This document shows positions 50,358-62,506 of a DNA stretch of 64,000 nucleotides, piece after piece. The translations under genes were made by a program, and so were the position numbers. Location of the stretch: NCBI RefSeq assembly GCF_002995805.1, contig NZ_PVXL01000045.1:20859-84858 (forward strand), given 5' to 3'. The stretch's first letter is position 1, and the number at the start of each line of letters is the position of its first letter. This stretch comes from Neomoorella stamsii. GTDB lineage: Bacteria > Bacillota > DSM-521 > Neomoorellales > Neomoorellaceae. The notes below the pieces were generated by a model. It did not search any database and was not told the origin of the DNA. It saw only the letters and a program-made list of their open reading frames with translations.

Positions 50358-52169
50358 ATGGAATCTTTAAAGACCGGAGCCTTTGAACAGCCCGGGGAAA
50401 ATGGTGTGGCACCTCGGGCGGCCATAATAGATGGGCAGCTGGTAATAAAACACCCGCCCGGAGGCCCTTATCCGGTGATAGTGCCCTGCCCAGGGTTGCG
50501 CCTGGTAGTAAATGGGGAAGAACGAAGCGAACCGACGCCTGTAAATGAGAAGGACAGGGTGGAAATAATCGTTCAGGATGAAAGGCGGGAAGGATACTGG
50601 CAGGTAAAGGTTACTGCGGATAAACAGGAGGCACTTTTACAGGTAAAACCTTGGGTATTAGTACGGCGGCAAGTGCGGGACCTGCCACCGGCGCGGGTTT
50701 TATACCTGGAGGTCCTGGAGCAAGAAGATTTCTATAAACCTTTTACCCTGGAAGATTTAACCCGGGAGATAGAGCGCCAGGGTATCCAGTATGGTATCGA
50801 TTGGCAGGCCTGTGCCCGGGGACTTGAAGCCTCAACCGAGGGCACTTTAACCATTGCCCGGGGGCAACCACCCGTACCAGGTAAAGACGCCTCGGTAGAA
50901 TTATTCTTTACTACCCAGCAAAGGGTCCCAGTAGCAGTCGGAGAAGAAGAGACGGTGAACTTCCGGGAAAGATTTCGTTTCACCGCTGTTGAAGCCGGAA
51001 TGGTCCTGGCCAGGAAACACCCGGCTGAAGTTGGGCAGCCGGGGAAGGCGGTAACTGGGGAAATAATCGTGCCCCCCGAGCCCAGGGATATTGAAATGAC
51101 AGCCGGTTCCGGCGCAGTTTTAAGCAATGATGGTTTGGAGATCATTGCAACCATAGCTGGCCGCCCCGTGGCAAGGGGGTTAAAAGGGCGGGTTGTTATC
51201 AGTGTGGTCCCCGCCCTTATGCACCCTGGTAATGTTGATATTACCTCGGGAAACATTTCTTTCACCGGCGATGTAATGATTGCCGGCCAGGTTGAAGAAG
51301 GGATGAGTGTTGAGGCTGGTGGTAATATTTATATAGAGGGAGCTGTATCCAGGGCCATGGTCCGGGCCGGTGGCTTAATTGAGGTACGCGGAAACGTTTT
51401 TTCTTCTCTGCTGGCCGCCGGGAGTACGGTGGCTTTGCAGCAGAAATTCGGCTCGATACTTGCCAGGGTTGCTGCCATCCTGGAGCAGTTTGTTGCCGCT
51501 GCTACCCAGCTTATCCATCATCCTTCCTTCAAAAAGGATGACCTTAAAGGTGGTATTGGTCCCCTGGTATTATTGCTTTTAGAGAAGAAATTTCGCGATC
51601 TTCCTGCGGCTGTAGAATTACTAAAAAAGGAAGCCCACAGCCTTCCTGCTATATCAATGAATGGTTTAACGGCATTGATGAATGATCTGGAACGCCTGGT
51701 AAGGATGCCATTGACCATTAATAGTTTAAAGCAGCTGGAGGCCATGTTGAAAGAAATTATAGCCTGGCGGGATGAGGTTAATACACCGCCTCAAGGTGGG
51801 GCCGACATTATAATTCACTACGCCCTTAACTCAACCGTTGTAGCCACCGGTAACATTAAAGTAATAGGTGAAGGCTGTTATCATACCAGGCTCCAGGCCG
51901 GGAAAGCGGTAGCTGTGCATGGTGTTTTCCGCGGTGGGGAGATCCAGGCCCAGGGTGACGTTTATATTAAGGAACTGGGCTCCCGTACTGGGACGAGTAC
52001 CAAGGTCGAAACTCGGGCTGGGGCTGCCGTGACCATAGCTCATGCTTTTGAGAATACTTCCATCCAGATAGGTTCCCGCCAGTATTCTTTTGTTCAGGAG
52101 GAATGGGGAGTGCGGCTATGGCTTGACCGGGAAGGAAACCTGGCCAGGCGTAGTATTCCAGCCCCATAG
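50358..52169 (+). CDS. FapA family (DUF342) protein
   Basis: A 603-residue protein of the FapA/DUF342 family. The N-terminal alpha/beta domain runs to about residue 200, and a right-handed beta-helix-like middle shows repeating GNVDITSGNISFTGDVMIAGQVEEGMSVEAGGNIYIEGAVSRAMVRAGG segments, with a helical linker near residue 400 and a C-terminal repeat part again (VVATGNIKVIGEG, GEIQAQGDVYIKELGS). FapA in Vibrio is involved in polar flagellar assembly and others in polysaccharide or spore functions. ATG 50358 is preferred over TTG 50352 for ribosome-site spacing. It ends the cluster before a strong terminator. Confidence 0.88.
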   Translation: MESLKTGAFEQPGENGVAPRAAIIDGQLVIKHPPGGPYPVIVPCPGLRLVVNGEERSEPTPVNEKDRVEIIVQDERREGYWQVKVTADKQEALLQVKPWVLVRRQVRDLPPARVLYLEVLEQEDFYKPFTLEDLTREIERQGIQYGIDWQACARGLEASTEGTLTIARGQPPVPGKDASVELFFTTQQRVPVAVGEEETVNFRERFRFTAVEAGMVLARKHPAEVGQPGKAVTGEIIVPPEPRDIEMTAGSGAVLSNDGLEIIATIAGRPVARGLKGRVVISVVPALMHPGNVDITSGNISFTGDVMIAGQVEEGMSVEAGGNIYIEGAVSRAMVRAGGLIEVRGNVFSSLLAAGSTVALQQKFGSILARVAAILEQFVAAATQLIHHPSFKKDDLKGGIGPLVLLLLEKKFRDLPAAVELLKKEAHSLPAISMNGLTALMNDLERLVRMPLTINSLKQLEAMLKEIIAWRDEVNTPPQGGADIIIHYALNSTVVATGNIKVIGEGCYHTRLQAGKAVAVHGVFRGGEIQAQGDVYIKELGSRTGTSTKVETRAGAAVTIAHAFENTSIQIGSRQYSFVQEEWGVRLWLDREGNLARRSIPAP

Positions 52170-52184
52170 CAGCGAAGCCGGATA

Positions 52185-52206
52185 CCCCCCTGAAGGGGGG
52201 CTTTTT
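52185..52206 (+). terminator. terminator of the partner-switching cluster
   Basis: CCCCCC-TGAA-GGGGGG then CTTTTTA. Confidence 0.85.
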
Positions 52207-52288
52207 ACTTCCAGGAGGAAATCAAGGGTGGAGGAAGAATTATTAAGGGGTTTTCGCGATAACTAGACTGGGGTAAAGCAGGGATATC

Positions 52289-53233
52289 ATGCAACTGGAA
52301 GACATCAAGGAAATAGCCGTTTTAGGTACCGGCACCATGGGCCATGGTATTGCTTTATTATGCGCCCTGGCAGGCTATCAAGTGCGGCTTTTGGGCCGCA
52401 GTGAGGATAGCCTTAACCGCGGCTTCCGGCAGATTCGCTCCGGCCTGGAGTTGCTGGCAAAGGGTGGCCTCGTGGAGGCTTCCCGGACTGAAGGGGTTAT
52501 GACGAACATCAAAGGGTTCACGACCCTTGCTGAGGCTGTTACAGGGGTTGATTTTGTCATTGAAGCCATTGTTGAGGACCTGGCTGTGAAGCAAGGGGTA
52601 TTTCGTGAAGTCGATGCCCTGGTTCCACCCCACACCATCCTGGCTTCAACCACATCCGGCCTGGACCCCACAAAGCTGGCGGCATTAACCAGGCGGCCGG
52701 AAAGGGTTGTTGTCACCCATTTCTGGAATCCACCCCACTTGCTCCCCCTGGTGGAGATTGTACGGGGAGAAAAAACGGCTGACGCTACCGTGGGCCTTGC
52801 CAGGGCCCTGGTTGCCAGATTGGGTAAGAAACCCATTGAAGTCAAAAAGGCTATTCCCGGCTTTGTGGGCAACCGCCTGCAGTTCGCCCTCCTGCGCGAG
52901 GCCCTGTACATCGTCGAACAGGGCTGGGCTACGGCAGAGGATGTGGATGCGGCCGTTAAATACAGTTTTGGCCGGCGCCTGGCAGTTACCGGTCCCCTGG
53001 AAAGCGCCGACCTGGGGGGATTGGATGTGTTTTATAACATCCAGTCTTACCTCAACCAGGACCTCTGCCACGAAAGAGGGCCGTCACAACTTCTCAAGGA
53101 AAAAGTAGAGCGGGGAGAACTGGGTGTAAAGACCGGCCGCGGCTTTTACGACTGGCAGGATGAACGTGTCCTGTCCATTAAAAAAGCCCGGGAAGAAGAC
53201 CTGATTAAGCGGCTGCAGGAAGATAAGTTTTGA
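52289..53233 (+). CDS. 3-hydroxyacyl-CoA dehydrogenase
   Basis: NAD-dependent oxidation of 3-hydroxyacyl-CoA (or the reverse), 314 aa. Rossmann motif IAVLGTGTMGHGIALLCALAG, FVIEAIVEDLAVKQ, ASTTSGLDPTKLA, the catalytic His in THFWNPPHLLPLVEIV, and the C-terminal dimer domain KAIPGFVGNRLQFALLREALY. The C-terminal GVKTGRGFYDW is typical. Monocistronic between two terminators. It may serve butyryl-type metabolism or degradation of acyl-CoAs, but no other beta-oxidation gene is in the window, so its pathway is undetermined. Confidence 0.92.
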   Translation: MQLEDIKEIAVLGTGTMGHGIALLCALAGYQVRLLGRSEDSLNRGFRQIRSGLELLAKGGLVEASRTEGVMTNIKGFTTLAEAVTGVDFVIEAIVEDLAVKQGVFREVDALVPPHTILASTTSGLDPTKLAALTRRPERVVVTHFWNPPHLLPLVEIVRGEKTADATVGLARALVARLGKKPIEVKKAIPGFVGNRLQFALLREALYIVEQGWATAEDVDAAVKYSFGRRLAVTGPLESADLGGLDVFYNIQSYLNQDLCHERGPSQLLKEKVERGELGVKTGRGFYDWQDERVLSIKKAREEDLIKRLQEDKF

Positions 53234-53263
53234 GAAGACGGTTGCTCATGTTTAGTTGATAGT

Positions 53264-53297
53264 TAAAAGGCCAGGAGTTTTAACTCCCGGCCTTTGG
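53264..53297 (+). terminator. bidirectional terminator
   Basis: AAAAGGCC-A-GGAGTT and AACTCC-C-GGCCTTTGG: about 14 paired bases with T/A flanks, between convergent genes. Confidence 0.75.
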
Positions 53298-53314
53298 TTT
53301 ACAGGCTAGAGGGC

Positions 53315-56848
<3,534 letters not shown>

Positions 56849-56993
56849 TCACCAAAAAATTTAAGCCATACCCCTGGTCCCTATATTGATTCCATATATT
56901 AATCTATCATTAGAAAAAAGAATGGTCAATACCAAGTATGCAATACACATAATACATATAAAATATAATAATAAGAATACAAAATAATTACAC

Positions 56994-57044
56994 AAAAAAA
57001 CACCCAGGGAAGGGTAGTTCCCGGCTATTCGATAGCCGGGAACA
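56994..57044 (-). terminator. tandem hairpin terminator downstream of the lipoprotein gene
   Basis: On the minus strand GTTCCCGGCTAT-CGAA-TAGCCGGGAAC is followed by TACCC-ttcc-TGGGTG and T7. Strong for the lipoprotein transcript, insulating PFOR. Confidence 0.8.
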
Positions 57045-57093
57045 TCCTGTCCGGATGCAAGCAAAAAACGGGTTTTCCTCAAGCGGAAGCCTC

Positions 57094-58371
57094 TTAGGGG
57101 CCCGTACCTATATCATCAATGCGCCAGCCGGTGGCCGGGGTTTCCCGCCGCAGGGTAATAAAGCGAATCTGGCGGCCACTGTCGTAGCTGATGACACGCC
57201 GGACGTTGATGTCTACTTCCACCACGTATTTTTTAACATCAGCCTGCTCTGACGACGGATCGTGGTAGGGTTGGATACGGATCACCCTGGCCCGGGTGAT
57301 GTTATTGATCTCGTCGGCATCATTGGTAGCGTAGGAATAATTATAGAGGCGGTTGTAGTCCATGTTGCGGAACAGGTAACTTACCAGGCGCCGGCGAGTT
57401 TCAGTGGCATGAGCCGTCCGGGGATCCTTATGGTCAATGGCTTCATAATAGGTCTCAATAACCTTTTCCGGGGTCATCTGGCTGATTAACTTCTCCTGGG
57501 GGTTATCATGGTCGATATACTGGTCCACCCACTCGCCCCAGGTTTTGCCGGTGATTTCCTCCAGGCGCCGGCTTTTAAGGGAACAGGCAAAGGCATGGTG
57601 CGGGCCGGCGTCCAGCCAGGCCCCAACTATTTTCTGGCCGTCTTTAACAATGACGGCCCGGTTGGCCTCCTGGCGGGGGGCCATAAAGGCCGGCAGGGGC
57701 TCTTCGATTTTATAAAGGTTGACGGTTACGTTTTTACCCAGGTAAGGGCTGAGATCGAGGCCCACATCCTTACTCAGTTCATTGTTATAGGCATAGTAAA
57801 GGGAAACGGGATATTCCCCGGATTCATGGACAAACCTTTCGGGGAGGCGGCCATTATAGCTTTTAATTTTATAGAAAATAGTCCACCCGTACTGTTTTAG
57901 AAAGGCGGCATCGGCCGGGTCGATGTCACTGGAGGCATCGGGGTATTTGGCCAGGGTAGTCAGTTTCACGGCAAATTCTGCCGGTACCTGGTGCCAGCCG
58001 TCTTCCAATTCCAGGTAACCGGGGTTATTATCCTGGTGCCAGTAAGGATACTGTTTGCTGGTGACAGTTTCACCGTTTTTGACGTATTTAAAGGCCAGAT
58101 AGTCCCTGCTTCCATGCCAGGATTTAGGCGGCGGGTCAATTTTGGGCAGGGGACCGAGGAGAATTAAAAAGCGTTGGGCCAGTTGCTTGTCGGTAAGGTT
58201 GATAACCTGGCGGGGTTCTTCGCCTGCCTGCCGGGTTACATAAAACTCCAGGCCCGCAATCTGACCCTTAAATTCGTTAAAAGCAGCAACTGTTTCCTTC
58301 CGGGTCTGGCAACCGGCCAGATTCAGGATGATTAAAATAGCCATAAGAAGAATAGATAAACCCTTGTGCAT
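57094..58371 (-). CDS. predicted lipoprotein, function unknown
   Basis: A 425-residue protein with a signal peptide and lipobox LNLAGC (Cys21), so probably anchored on the outer face of the cell membrane. The mature part has no motif I recognise; it has a GAWLDAGPHHAFACSLK region and a C-terminal PEKVIETYYEAIDHKDPRTAHATETRRR section that resembles the DUF4829/NTF2-like domains of Firmicute lipoproteins. Repeated Tyr-rich, Asp-rich segments may mark ligand binding. ATG is preceded by a GGGAGA ribosome site. It is monocistronic and divergent from the ModE/tupABC genes. Confidence 0.65.
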   Translation of the reverse strand: MHKGLSILLMAILIILNLAGCQTRKETVAAFNEFKGQIAGLEFYVTRQAGEEPRQVINLTDKQLAQRFLILLGPLPKIDPPPKSWHGSRDYLAFKYVKNGETVTSKQYPYWHQDNNPGYLELEDGWHQVPAEFAVKLTTLAKYPDASSDIDPADAAFLKQYGWTIFYKIKSYNGRLPERFVHESGEYPVSLYYAYNNELSKDVGLDLSPYLGKNVTVNLYKIEEPLPAFMAPRQEANRAVIVKDGQKIVGAWLDAGPHHAFACSLKSRRLEEITGKTWGEWVDQYIDHDNPQEKLISQMTPEKVIETYYEAIDHKDPRTAHATETRRRLVSYLFRNMDYNRLYNYSYATNDADEINNITRARVIRIQPYHDPSSEQADVKKYVVEVDINVRRVISYDSGRQIRFITLRRETPATGWRIDDIGTGP

Positions 58372-58525
58372 ATATATTCTCCCTTATTTCAGAATCTCGC
58401 TCCTGAAATTATAGACGTATTTTCCCAGATTAAGGTTCCCCGCAGGTAAATAAGAATTATACTTTACCTGGAGCTATTGTACACCCAAACCCGGGAGGTG
58501 CAAATAGTTATTTTAGTAAAAAGGC

Positions 58526-58554
58526 TTGACCGGGTTTTCCGGGAAATTTACAAT
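58526..58554 (+). promoter_or_regulatory. promoter of the ModE-like/tupABC genes
   Basis: TTGACC, 17-base spacer, TACAAT, 27 bases before ATG 58581. Confidence 0.7.
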
Positions 58555-58580
58555 AGAGTTAGTGATCCGGGGTGGAGAGT

Positions 58581-58907
58581 ATGCGGGTACGTTATAAATT
58601 CTGGCTGGAAGATGGCGAGCATGTTTTTGGTGAGGGCCTCTTTGAACTCCTGCAGGAGATTGACCGGCGGGGTTCTATTAACCAGGCGGCCCGGAGCCTC
58701 AACATGTCCTACCGCCAGGCCTGGGGCCAGTTAAAAAAAGCAGAAGGCCGGCTGGGGGAAAGGCTTCTCTCAACCCGGGTGGGAGGTGAGACGGGAGGCG
58801 GGGCAGAATTAACGCCCGCCGGGAAGTGGTTTTTGCAGCGTTACAGGCAATTTAGACGCGAGGCGGGGGAGGCTATCGAAGCAGCTTTTCAGCGTCACTT
58901 TAGTTAA
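58581..58907 (+). CDS. ModE-like winged-helix regulator
   Basis: A 108-residue protein corresponding to the N-terminal DNA-binding part of ModE: RVRYKFWLEDGEHVFGEGLFELLQEIDRRGSINQAARSLNMSYRQAWGQLKKAEGRLGERLL, a LysR-like winged helix. The C-terminal molybdate-binding domains (TOBE/Mop) are missing, as in many short 'ModE N-terminal' proteins; the transporter ATPase downstream carries its own TOBE-like tail. Located directly before tupABC, it probably regulates tungstate or molybdate transport. ATG 58581 is chosen over GTG 58572; the ribosome site is close. Confidence 0.88.
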   Translation: MRVRYKFWLEDGEHVFGEGLFELLQEIDRRGSINQAARSLNMSYRQAWGQLKKAEGRLGERLLSTRVGGETGGGAELTPAGKWFLQRYRQFRREAGEAIEAAFQRHFS

Positions 58908-58970
58908 GGCTCTTTTTTATACCACCGCTATGCTGGGACAAACATAATGAAAGGGGATACATGATACATA

Positions 58971-59891
58971 ATGAAAAAAATCAAGAAATGTATCGCGACG
59001 TTAGTCGCCTTGAGTTTCCTCCTCGTAGTCCTAGCGTCCGGTTGTGGCCGGGCTGCCAGGCAGGAAAACAACCAGCCCGTTCCTGTATCCAGTAAGGATA
59101 CTGCTAAAGCGCCGGCCAAAAAAGACCTGATTCTGGCAACCACTACCAGCACCATGGACAGCGGCTTACTCGACGTACTGATCCCCATGTTTGAGAAAGA
59201 AACCGGCTATACCGTTAAGCCCAATGCCGTCGGTACGGGACAGGCCCTGGCCATGGGCGACCAGGGCAATGCCGATGTCTTGCTGGTTCACGCCCCGGAG
59301 GCTGAAATGGAGCTGGTGAAAAAAGGGACAGCCATTAACCGCCAGCTGGTCATGCATAATGATTTCATTATTGTTGGTCCACCCGGCGACCCGGCCGGGA
59401 TTAAAGGGGCTAAAAAGGCAGTGGATGCTTTAAAGCAGATTGCCGCCAGACAGGCCATCTTTATCTCCCGGGGTGACGATTCCGGCACCCATAAGATGGA
59501 AAAAAACCTCTGGCAGGCAGCTAATATTAAACCGGAAGGCAAATGGTACCAGGAAGCTGGATCCGGCATGGGCCAGACCTTAAATATTGCTTCCGAAAAG
59601 GGTGGCTATACCCTCACGGACCGGGCCACTTACCTCTCCCTGAAGAAGAACCTCAAACTGGACATCATGGTGGAGGGGGAGAAAGCCTTGCTGAATATCT
59701 ACCATGTCATGCAGGTGAACCCGGATAAATTCCCGGGGATGGCCATTAACAGCGAAGGGGCCAGAGCCTTTGTAGATTTCATGGTAGCCCCGGAAACGCA
59801 GCAGGTCATCGGCAACTTTGGCAAAGACAAATTCGGCCAGTCCCTCTTCTTCCCCGATGCCGGTAAAGATGAAAACACCCTGGGGCAATAG
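58971..59891 (+). CDS. tupA: tungstate ABC transporter substrate-binding lipoprotein
   Basis: A 306-residue lipoprotein with a signal peptide and lipobox LASGC (Cys25). The TupA hallmark ILATTTSTMDSGLLDVLIPMFEKETGY holds the oxyanion with TTTS, and GDQGNADVLLVHAPEAE, NDFIIVGPPGDPAGI, FISRGDDSGTHKMEKNLWQ and TLTDRATYLSLK follow the family. TupA binds tungstate with very high selectivity over molybdate. The neighbouring TupB and TupC complete the system. Acetogens need tungsten for formate dehydrogenase, so this fits. Confidence 0.94.
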   Translation: MKKIKKCIATLVALSFLLVVLASGCGRAARQENNQPVPVSSKDTAKAPAKKDLILATTTSTMDSGLLDVLIPMFEKETGYTVKPNAVGTGQALAMGDQGNADVLLVHAPEAEMELVKKGTAINRQLVMHNDFIIVGPPGDPAGIKGAKKAVDALKQIAARQAIFISRGDDSGTHKMEKNLWQAANIKPEGKWYQEAGSGMGQTLNIASEKGGYTLTDRATYLSLKKNLKLDIMVEGEKALLNIYHVMQVNPDKFPGMAINSEGARAFVDFMVAPETQQVIGNFGKDKFGQSLFFPDAGKDENTLGQ

Positions 59892-59907
59892 GAGGAGAAC
59901 TTAACTG

Positions 59908-60633
59908 GTGGAAGCAGTCTGGCAGGGACTGGTACAGGCTTTAAATCTATTAATCAAGTTGGACCCGGAGGTCGTGGAAATAGTAGCCCTGACCCTTAAG
60001 GTTTGTGGCCTGGCTACGGTCATTAGCGTTTTCATAGGGGTCCCCCTGGGTACTTTCCTGGCCCTGAAGGAATTTCCCGGCCGGCGGCTGGTCATCAGCC
60101 TGGTCAATACCGGGATGGGCCTGCCGCCGGTGGTGGTCGGCCTCTGGGTGAGTTTCCTCCTCTGGCGCAGCGGTCCCCTGGGCCGGCTGGGGCTCATTTA
60201 TACCCCGGCAGCCATGGTCATTGCCCAGGCCTTTATTGCCTCCCCCCTGGTTACCGGCCTGAGCATGGCGGCTATCCAGCAATTGCCGGCCAGGCTGAAA
60301 ACCCAGGTCCTGGCCCTTGGGGCGTCACCGGGGCAACTGTACTGGACTCTGCTTAAAGAAGCCCGCCTGGGGATCCTGGCAGCCATTATTGCAGGTTTTG
60401 GCGGGGTTATTTCCGAGGTGGGAGCAGCTTCCATGGTTGGCGGCAATATCATGCACCAGACCCGGGTCCTGACGACGGCCACGGTAATGGAGGTGTCCAG
60501 GGGGCATTTTGATATTGCCATGGCCTTGAGCTTTATCCTCCTGGGCCTGGCCTTCAGCATCACGGCAATCCTGACCGTTTTGCAGCAGAGGACGCGGGCT
60601 GTACCGGACGGCAGGAATACCAAGTTATTATAG
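59908..60633 (+). CDS. tupB: tungstate ABC transporter permease
   Basis: A 241-residue inner-membrane protein with five or six helices, containing the ABC permease motif EAxxxG-like segment: LKEARLGILAAIIAGFGGVISEVGAASMVGGNI. Signature stretch LTLKVCGLATVISVFIGVPLGTFLAL and TRVLTTATVMEVSRGHFDIAMALSFILL is typical of TupB. The start is GTG with AGGAGGAG ten bases ahead, 17 bases after tupA. Confidence 0.93.
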   Translation: MEAVWQGLVQALNLLIKLDPEVVEIVALTLKVCGLATVISVFIGVPLGTFLALKEFPGRRLVISLVNTGMGLPPVVVGLWVSFLLWRSGPLGRLGLIYTPAAMVIAQAFIASPLVTGLSMAAIQQLPARLKTQVLALGASPGQLYWTLLKEARLGILAAIIAGFGGVISEVGAASMVGGNIMHQTRVLTTATVMEVSRGHFDIAMALSFILLGLAFSITAILTVLQQRTRAVPDGRNTKLL

Positions 60634-60670
60634 AAGCTAAACTTGCTCCTTTTCCACGGGGGGAGGTTCA

Positions 60671-61741
60671 ATGGGTATCAGCATCCGCGCTGAAGGACTG
60701 CGGGTCAGCAAGGGCGGGCGTGAGATTCTGACGGTTGATAACCTGGAAATCGGGCGGGGAGAGGTATGGGGCCTTATCGGCCCCAACGGTGCTGGCAAAA
60801 GCACCCTGCTCCAGGTCCTAGCCCTGCTGGAAGAGCCGGATACCGGTAGCATTTTCTTTGACGGGCAAAAGATCGATTACCACCGGGCTTTATCCTGGCG
60901 CCGGCAGCTGGCGGTAGTTTTCCAGGAGGCATTATTACTGGATACTACAGTTTTTAACAACGTGGCTGTGGGCCTGCGTTTCCGGGGTATTCCCTGGCCG
61001 GTGGTAAAGGAACGGGTTGAACACTGGCTGGAGGTCCTCCGGATCAGCCACCTGGCCAGCCGGCCGGCACGGCGGCTTTCCGGCGGTGAAGCTCAGCGAG
61101 TCAGCCTGGCCAGGGCTTTTGTCCTGGAGCCGCGGGTCCTTTTCCTGGATGAACCCTTTGCCGCCCTGGATGCTCCCACCCGGGGCGCCCTGCTGGAAGA
61201 GTTGCAATTTATCCTGCGGGAGACGGGGATTACGGCTGTTTTTGTTACCCACGATTTTACCGAGCTGCCTTTCCTGGCGGACCAGGTGGCGGCCCTCCAG
61301 GGAGGACGAATTGTCCAGACCGGTCGCCCGGAGACCATACTCTGGCAGCCGGCCAGTGTGGAACTGGCAGCCTTTGTCGGCGTTACCAATCTCCTGCCGG
61401 GTGAGGCGCGCTTAAACGGCAGTGGGCCCGTCCAGGTCCGCCTCCAGGGGGGAGTGACCATTTTGGCCGGCACGCGCGTGGGTGGGCGGGTGGTAGCCTG
61501 CCTGCGGCCGGAAGAAATAATTATTCAGGGGGTAGCTGCTACTGAAGCCCCGGCTAACCGGTTGCGGGGGAGGGTCAGGCACATCATCCCCCAGGGGGGC
61601 CAGTACCGGGTAGAAATTGACTGTGGCCTGCCCCTGGTGGCCCTGGCCGGAGCTTCCCAGCTGCGCCAGGGTTGCCTACAGCCAGGCCGGGAAGTTTTGG
61701 CCACCTTCCCGCCGGAAGCCGTGCACTTGATCCCGGCGTAG
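60671..61741 (+). CDS. tupC: tungstate ABC transporter ATPase
   Basis: A 356-residue ABC ATPase. Walker A GPNGAGKSTLLQVL, signature ARRLSGGEAQRVSLARAFVLEP, Walker B VLFLDEPFAALD and the switch THDFTELPFLADQV. The last about 120 residues form a TOBE/MOP-like domain (LRGRVRHIIPQGGQYRVEIDCGLPLVAL, ending ATFPPEAVHLIPA) that often senses tungstate or molybdate and shuts the transporter down. It is 37 bases after tupB, closing the operon. ATG follows GGGGGAGG. Confidence 0.93.
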   Translation: MGISIRAEGLRVSKGGREILTVDNLEIGRGEVWGLIGPNGAGKSTLLQVLALLEEPDTGSIFFDGQKIDYHRALSWRRQLAVVFQEALLLDTTVFNNVAVGLRFRGIPWPVVKERVEHWLEVLRISHLASRPARRLSGGEAQRVSLARAFVLEPRVLFLDEPFAALDAPTRGALLEELQFILRETGITAVFVTHDFTELPFLADQVAALQGGRIVQTGRPETILWQPASVELAAFVGVTNLLPGEARLNGSGPVQVRLQGGVTILAGTRVGGRVVACLRPEEIIIQGVAATEAPANRLRGRVRHIIPQGGQYRVEIDCGLPLVALAGASQLRQGCLQPGREVLATFPPEAVHLIPA

Positions 61742-61819
61742 CCATATATTTTATTGTATTGTTTACTAACTCTTGCAAGGTTTTAATTAACTACGCTATA
61801 ATAGGCGCGGAAGGCGGTG

Positions 61820-62506
61820 ATGGCACTGCCCAAGGTGCTGATTGTTGATGATGAGCCGGCAATCCTGGAACTAGTGTCTTTTAACCTGCAGCAGGCCGGT
61901 TTTACCACCGTCACGGCCAGTGATGGAGCGGAAGCCCTGCAAAAGGCGGCCGCAGAAAAGCCGGATCTTATTATTTTAGATGTAATGTTACCCCGGGTGG
62001 ACGGCTTTGAAGTCTGCCGCAGCCTGAGGGCCAGGGGCAATACTCCCATCCTCATGCTGACGGCTCGCCGGGAAGAGGTAGACCGGGTCCTGGGGCTAGA
62101 GCTGGGCGCCGATGATTACCTGACCAAGCCCTTCAGTCCCCGGGAGCTGGTGGCGCGGGTACGCGCTATTTTACGCCGGGCGGCAGAAAACCAGCGCCAG
62201 CCGGACGATATTCTGGCCATCGGGGATGTGGTTATTAACCCGGCCAGCCATGTGGTCACGGTAAAGGGCAAGCCCGTAGACTTGACCCTGAAGGAGTACC
62301 AGCTGCTGCAATTGCTGGCGGAAAACCGGGGGCGGGTTTTCAGCCGGGAGGCACTACTGGAACGCCTCTGGGAAGGCGAATATTACGGCGACACGCGTAC
62401 CATCGATGTCCATATCCGCCATTTGCGAGAAAAAATAGAAGAAAACCCCAGCAACCCGCGGTACATTCTTACCGTCCGCGGTGTGGGGTATAAATTTCGC
62501 GATTAA
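61820..62506 (+). CDS. OmpR/PhoB-family response regulator (orphan)
   Basis: A 228-residue regulator. The receiver domain has VLIVDDEPAILELVSFNL, phosphoacceptor Asp54 in LIILDVMLPRVDGFEVC, and LTAR plus DDYLTKPFSPREL with the conserved Lys. The C-terminal winged helix reads LTLKEYQLLQLLAENRGRVFSREALLERLWEGEYYGDTRTIDVHIRHLREKIEENP. The nearest histidine kinase in the window is 50 kb away, so the partner is unknown. ATG 61820 is used; GTG 61817 is alternative. The next gene is convergent, with stops abutting (TAATCA). Confidence 0.95.
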   Translation: MALPKVLIVDDEPAILELVSFNLQQAGFTTVTASDGAEALQKAAAEKPDLIILDVMLPRVDGFEVCRSLRARGNTPILMLTARREEVDRVLGLELGADDYLTKPFSPRELVARVRAILRRAAENQRQPDDILAIGDVVINPASHVVTVKGKPVDLTLKEYQLLQLLAENRGRVFSREALLERLWEGEYYGDTRTIDVHIRHLREKIEENPSNPRYILTVRGVGYKFRD

